Notes under the pieces: model-generated
Told to the model about the DNA's origin: nothing
Databases searched by the model: none
The model's input: the letters and a program-made list of their open reading frames with translations, nothing else
Translations under genes and position numbers: made by a program
From: Calamus simplicifolius
Taxonomy: Eukaryota > Streptophyta > Magnoliopsida > Arecales > Arecaceae
DNA: 64,000 bases
Direction: 5' to 3'
Assembly: GCA_900491605.1 (NCBI GenBank)
Contig: UESW01004571.1
Location: forward strand, 575,968 to 639,967
Shown: positions 58,901-64,000 of the stretch, in pieces
Numbering within the stretch: position 1 is the first letter of the stretch
Layout: each line of letters begins with the position of its first letter

Positions 58901-61900
58901 TCTATAAATAGCTATGTGAACTTTTGGTGTTTTTCATGGTAGGCCTGTAAAGAGATTATATTCAGATAAAATCAAGATGCTCCATATCTGATCTGTTAAC
59001 TAATAATGCTAACATGGTCTGATAGTCTGATGGATTCCTGAAGAGTTTATTTGTATGAGTATTTGAAAAATCAGATACAAGGTCAAGGAGGACGTGGCTG
59101 AGTGCTATAAAAGTGGGGTGGGTAGTGGGGAGCAGGAGGCAACTAGGCTCACCAGAGGCAGTGGAGATCAGGACACCTTGGGAATAGTTATGCAGTCCGT
59201 GATGAATGTCAACAGCTCATTCATATTTTTCAGTAACCATAATCTATAAATTAAGTCCAAGATTTCCATGCTGGCTTTGATTTAATCAGGCTCACCAAGA
59301 TTCAGTTTTTGCAGTTTAGAGAAAATAATGAAAAATATAAAACTAAAAAATAAATTAAAAAAAAAAGATAAGTTTTGAATCTATGGTTTTATTTGTATAG
59401 GCTGAAAACCTATATATAAAAAAAAACTTTTCTTAAATTAATAAAAAGGTCAAACTTTTCTTTCCAGTACAATTATTTGAAAACAAGAAAAATCAATCAC
59501 CTAATATATGTCAGATGTAAAAATGCATTTACATTAACTATATATGAAAATGAAAGAAACATTATGGTTACCAACATAGAATGTATCAATAGCTTACGGT
59601 CAATTATTTATACTATATGAAAATAAACTACAGTGATGGCAAGAGTATGTCAATGTGATAGATATGAAATCAACTATATTAGAAATCTACATGGTTCTTT
59701 TGTGAACTATTTCTTCTATTGCAATATATGATTAGGACATATGAATTATGGTATTTATACAAGTCCTCAGCTAACATGCCACATACAACAATAAAAAATC
59801 TAGATCATACTCAAAATGGTGTTGCTAGATAGCAACCATACTACATAAAATCAGCTCCTTTGACCACATCTCCATATTCGCTAAACAGCACTAACATATG
59901 GTCCAGAACAAGGAGAACAGATACTACCTTCAGAAGACTTGAACCATTCATCAAAACATTGCAAATGTAAAGACTGATACAAGTACGAGAGAAAGCTGAC
60001 CTGAAATTTTTCATTGGCAGTAGTTATCTCATCACCATGAGAATTTGCATAGTTGGATAAATCAGTGCTGTCACAACATGAATTATCTTTCGGGCTCAAC
60101 CCACTAGGCAATCCATCACAATTTCTCTTAGATGGGCCAGATCCATTTGAAAGGTCAGAAATCAGCTCTTCAATAATAGAAGCGGTAGATCTTTGAGGAG
60201 GAGCATCCCCTGTTTGGAACCCATCATGGTTCGAAGACTCTCTCATTTGTTGTTCTAGAAGAGCAGTTACTGCATCCTCTCCTGGGGATGATAAATTTCC
60301 TGCCTCTGTATCCGATACCAACTTTTTTGAAATAGAAGCATCACCAACGAGTTCTTTAACACCCCTTCTCTTCCCTACAATATTTCTGTGGCTGGAAGAC
60401 CTAGAACCATGACTCATTGGCGAAGTGAAAGAAACCAAATCTCCATTCCCACCCTGCTACCGACTTGCACCTGTTTCACATTTTTGGTGTTGTTTTTATT
60501 GAGAGAACAAGTACTTGTAATCTTTGTCCTTGTTTCATCAATCAAGTCACCTCTAACACATCTTTGCTTCATTAAGGCTCCATTGAACATTCCCGCATTT
60601 CCAGTCTGAGAGTTACTTATCGGTCTTCTTTTATGGGCAACATTCTTGTTTTCCAGATCATTCCTTTCCATTTCGACTCTATTTCTCTCCAAAACTTTAG
60701 ATGGGGATCTTGAACGCATGCAATTGTTAAGGTCTCTGTTCAAAGCAACAAAATCCTTGGTCCCATTTGATGCATAGGAGACTCTTTTGCCGGGTTGTCT
60801 TCTACACACTTCAGACCCCATAAATGCTTTCTCATGAACTGATGACAGCTGATTTTGCCTCAAATTATTCTGTCTGAGGGCAGATCCTGAAGCTACTTCC
60901 TCTCTGGCCTTGCACAGGTTCTGATCATATGTTTTACGACACTTCCTTTCCATTAACTCATGAGCTCTGCTCTGGACATTGTTCTTAGCTTGAAGAGCCA
61001 GGGATGTCCCTCTACTCCGACCACTCTCCAGTGAATTCTGCACATTGACCTTGCCTTGAAAAGGAAGTGAAGCTGGTCCGTTTGGACTGGACAGCATGAG
61101 CGGTGGCTTCAGCTTATGCTCTTCATACCCACCATGAGATTGTGAAGCATTACTGAAATCTGGATCACTGTACCCATTCTCAGCTACCTGTGTCTCCTTG
61201 GTGCTTGTTACTAACCCAGTAACTTCAACTACACTGCCACAGTTCTTACAAGAACCAACAAGCGAATCATGCAATGGTTCTCCAGAATTCCTGAGAAACA
61301 TAGCAGCATCGGTTCCTTCTCTACTGACTCGGGGGGAGCTGATGTAAGTAAGGGCGCATCTACCCTGGTTCCTGGACTGCAGCCCCGGTTCCAAGATCTT
61401 AATTGCAGCCTCCATCAACCGAGATTTGTTCCTTCTCGAAAACATCCTCGGGCTCTTAACAGGGGAGGCGAGCTTGTGGTGCTGCCTCCTTGAGCTTGAC
61501 AGCATGCTCCTGTCGAACGGGAAAGCATTGGAACTGAACCGGCCGGTGACCGGCCGACTCTCCGAGAATCCTCCAGTCTTCTGTAGCTTCTGAGGCCTCG
61601 TCTCGGTCTTTCCATGCCCATCCGTTTCCAAGCCAAGTTCTTCGAGCTCGGAAGCCGCATCGAGGGTGCCATCGAGCTTGGAACATGAAGCTTTCCTTGA
61701 CTTCTCGTGGTGAACAGCTGGCATGGATTCGAGACCCATAAGCCTGGCCACCAAGCCAGGAGCACGCATTCTGGCGCCCGGACCACCAGGGGAAGAAGAA
61801 CAGCTGGCGTCATCTCCCGACCTTTTTGGATTCGGAAAGCTTCCATGGTTCTCATCCGCAATCTAAAGTTTCGGAGAGATCATAAAATCTAGAACAAAGT

Positions 61901-62277
61901 CTTTACACAAAAATAACCCAAAAAAGAAATCTCATGGAAACGAAGAAGAAGTACCAGCAACAACTTCGCCATGGATACCTTCTGCATTCTCTCATCTCTA
62001 CAAGCAAACTTTTTGACACCCTTTTCTCAGCACCAGCTGCATTATAATAAAAAAAAGAAAGATAACAACAAACAAGAGATAACAGAATAATGATAATAAT
62101 AATAAGCCAGTTTAACTCAATGCGTTGTTTACCTGGAGGGAGGAGTTTCTTGGAGAAGAGCTTCTTCTTCCAATTGAAGAGCTGGAAGAAGACGCCGGTG
62201 CATCCGCCGCCGGGCTTCTGCTGCGGCGGCCTCTTCTCCGCGATCACCAAGCTCGACACCGACGCCCCATCCATCAT
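55948..62277 (-). CDS. TRM-like VARLMGL/DUF4378 protein, with one frameshift
   Basis: Five coding exons on the minus strand: 62277-62133, 62025-61955, 61862-60001, 57169-57040 and 56654-55948. Phases agree if one base missing from the GGG at 60452-60454 is allowed for; the product would then be about 971 residues. The N-terminus has FFQLFNWKKKLFSKKLLPP, then AKLLLIADENHGSFPN across the exon 2/3 border, then LVARLMGLESMP (VARLMGL motif, residues 110-116). A Ser/Arg-rich middle is followed by PSPISILEASFSNES in exon 4 and a C-terminal DUF4378-like region (about 850-965, WTEFKVEAFEIGMLMEDDIL). TRM proteins associate with cortical microtubules and recruit TON1/phosphatase complexes. The pattern fits the TRM6/7/8 group best, but this assignment is tentative. 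The frameshift may be a sequence error or a real lesion. Confidence 0.85.
57170..60000 (-). other. Intron 3 of the TRM-like gene
   Basis: The 2831-bp intron lies between exons 3 and 4. It is AT-rich, and no element or gene was recognised. Confidence 0.7.
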
Positions 62278-62533
62278 CTCTTCCTAAGCCCCCGTTGCTC
62301 CCAAAAAACAGGAATTCCTCTCCGATCTATGGGAATGGCAAAGAGGAGAGTAAAGGAGGAGGAGAAGACGGGGTCTGCGGCATCAGCACGCGAGGCTGCG
62401 CGGTGACAGATGCCAAGCTGGTGATTCCCATCTCGACACACAAAACGAAACAAATCGATGGACTCGGCCGGTGATCAGCAGCAGAGCTTACGACGCAAGC
62501 AAGACTGCGAAAAGTTGCGAAAAGAAAGGAGAG

Positions 62534-62535
62534 CT

Positions 62536-62562
<27 letters not shown>
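62534..62562. repeat. (AG)n microsatellite in the 5' leader of the TRM-like gene
   Basis: About 14 AG units on the + strand, that is CT repeats in gene sense, lie between the TATA box and the start codon. CT-rich leaders are common in plant genes. Confidence 0.85.
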
Positions 62563-62568
<6 letters not shown>

Positions 62569-62573
62569 GATCC

Positions 62574-62581
62574 TATATAAA
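62574..62581 (-). promoter_or_regulatory. TATA box of the TRM-like gene
   Basis: The minus strand reads GATTTATATAGGATC about 300 bp upstream of the start codon, followed by the CT-repeat leader. Position and context fit a TATA box. Confidence 0.5.
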
Positions 62582-64000
62582 TCTTTGAGGACTAGAAAGA
62601 AGAGGTGCGGTGCCCGAGGGTGGAGATTCCCACCTGTAACGAAAGCAACGTTGCCTCCCTCTCTGGATTTCTTTTCCAGCGAAACTTGCTACCCAGGGGG
62701 AAGGAAGAGAGGACGACAATGGTCTTTCGCAGTCGGTGGAGTACCGTTTGGCAATGGCTTGGCGCTGTGGAGCGGTGGATTTCCGAGAGGGAAAGGCAGA
62801 GGCTCTTCCCGGGCGGTGGGGTTTGCGCCGCAGAGCCCTCCTTATTTTATTAGACGGGCACCCGCACCGCTCGCTAGAAAGAACTAGCTAGCTCTAGCTG
62901 GTTGGTTGGTCGGTCAACCGAAGTCCGACAAAAAAAAAAAAAAAACGGATTAGGGAGGGGTGTTAAATTAATAAGGATTCGCAAGGTATTGACCGCTGAG
63001 GTGCGAATTATCATATCATTTCAGCCTTTCAAAAATTCAAAAGCAACGTCGCAAATGAAATCACAGGAAGGAAGGACTAAAAAGGAAAAACCTGGAATCG
63101 CGGCTCCCTCGTCCTTGCATTGCAAGCGCTTCGCTTTTTATATTTGCTTTGCCCGTGCTTCTAAGATCTTTTCGTCCGAGGCGCGCCTGCCCGCCCGCTC
63201 ACGGGATGGAGCGGCCCGTCGCTTTAATAGCCGGAGCGTTGGGATGGGTGGGCATCCTTGGACTTGGACGTCCAATCTAGCTGAGTGAAAATGCGCGCGG
63301 CCAAGTTTCATACGGTCGTTTCGGGGCCGGCGGACTGTACCATTCAATCACTGTAGCTTAGCCTCCTAGATATGGAAGGCAACGTTTGGCTTCTGCTCTT
63401 TGGCCATGGCCAGAAAGGACTGGTCCGCACGAAGAAATGAACGGTTTAGCGCTCACCAACCTCTTTTTCCTCTTCTAGGACGGAGAAGGGGGATTGGGAA
63501 AAAAAAAAAAACGTAGTCTATTTGCGAGGCCTCGTTATCCTAACAAGCTAAGGATAAATTTTGAAACTTTTAACAGCAAAATATATCCCGTCAATAATGC
63601 TACTTTACTGTCGTAGGTCAGATCCAGACATGGTGTACCTCAAACCCAAGCCTTGCTCAGGCTTAGATTAGATTGAGCCTGCAGTTCATCGAACATGCAA
63701 GCTATTGGTATGCAACACTATCAAAGATGCTACACATGTGTTACGGTAGGCTCAGACTGCAATGCTGCTCAAGTTTGCAGAGCCCCCATGGTGGTAAATG
63801 ACTGAAGGCCTCATCAGAATATTAAGTGTCATGCCCCCTAGAATCCGGAAGCTCTTTTTTTTATTCTCTAAGGCCTAGCCTTTGGCGTGCGGCACTCGAG
63901 GACTCCTTCCCCAAGTCAGCCTTACCAACCTCACCTGCACTATTGCTCCTTAGAAAGCTGGCATAGAAATCACACAATCGAACACTCTTGCTTACGGGAT
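62582..64000. other. Upstream region of the TRM-like gene
   Basis: Mixed GC- and AT-rich sequence with A-runs at about 62930-62945 and 63499-63511. The open frames are short and show no recognisable domain. It probably includes promoter sequence of the minus-strand gene. Confidence 0.5.

Noticed and set aside
62471..62887. A 138-codon + strand frame upstream of the TRM-like gene
   Set aside because: It runs through the AG microsatellite and the leader region and has no recognisable domain.

Overview
The window is nuclear DNA of a flowering plant. It holds two host genes with canonical GT-AG introns, several degraded LTR retrotransposons, a hAT DNA transposon and a MITE. Very long introns and Tat-type Ty3/gypsy elements suggest a large-genome monocot, perhaps a palm. 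That placement is inference. I recognise no rRNA, tRNA or CRISPR array.

Layout. (a) 1-7365: the 3' part of a Tat-lineage Ty3/gypsy element on the + strand. In order it carries an archaeal-type RNase H remnant, a broken integrase, a ~141-bp dimeric tandem array, an intron-containing antisense ORF and a 3' LTR. (b) 7366-10031: AT-rich flank and the first two thirds of a hAT transposon. (c) 10032 is a single N. Immediately after it the sequence 3148-10031 is repeated as 10033-16932, and this time runs on to the hAT 3' end at 18026. This looks like two overlapping contigs or haplotypes joined end to end. (d) 18380-21109: a ~555-bp direct repeat flanks the 3' end of another Tat-like element whose LTR is 19612-20556. 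(e) 22580-44441: a BRUTUS/HRZ-type iron-sensing E3 ubiquitin ligase gene on the + strand, with 14 coding exons and 1250 residues. (f) 45184-45476: a Tourist-like MITE. (g) 45675-54055: a nearly complete Tat-type Ty3/gypsy element on the - strand with two LTRs, gag, pol and a 142-bp array. (h) 55948-62277: a gene on the - strand for a VARLMGL/DUF4378 protein of the TRM (TON1-recruiting motif) type, with five coding exons and one apparent 1-bp frameshift.

The two host genes converge, with about 11.7 kb between their stop codons, most of it the element at (g). The BRUTUS-like protein is expected to sense iron and turn over iron-response bHLH factors. The TRM-like protein is expected to act on cortical microtubules. 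Nothing suggests that they work together. The most notable signals are the probable assembly duplication, the antisense ORF with its own TATA box and introns, the homologous ~142-bp 3' arrays of two separate Tat elements, a replaced iron ligand in the first hemerythrin domain of the BRUTUS-like protein, and the frameshift in the TRM-like gene.
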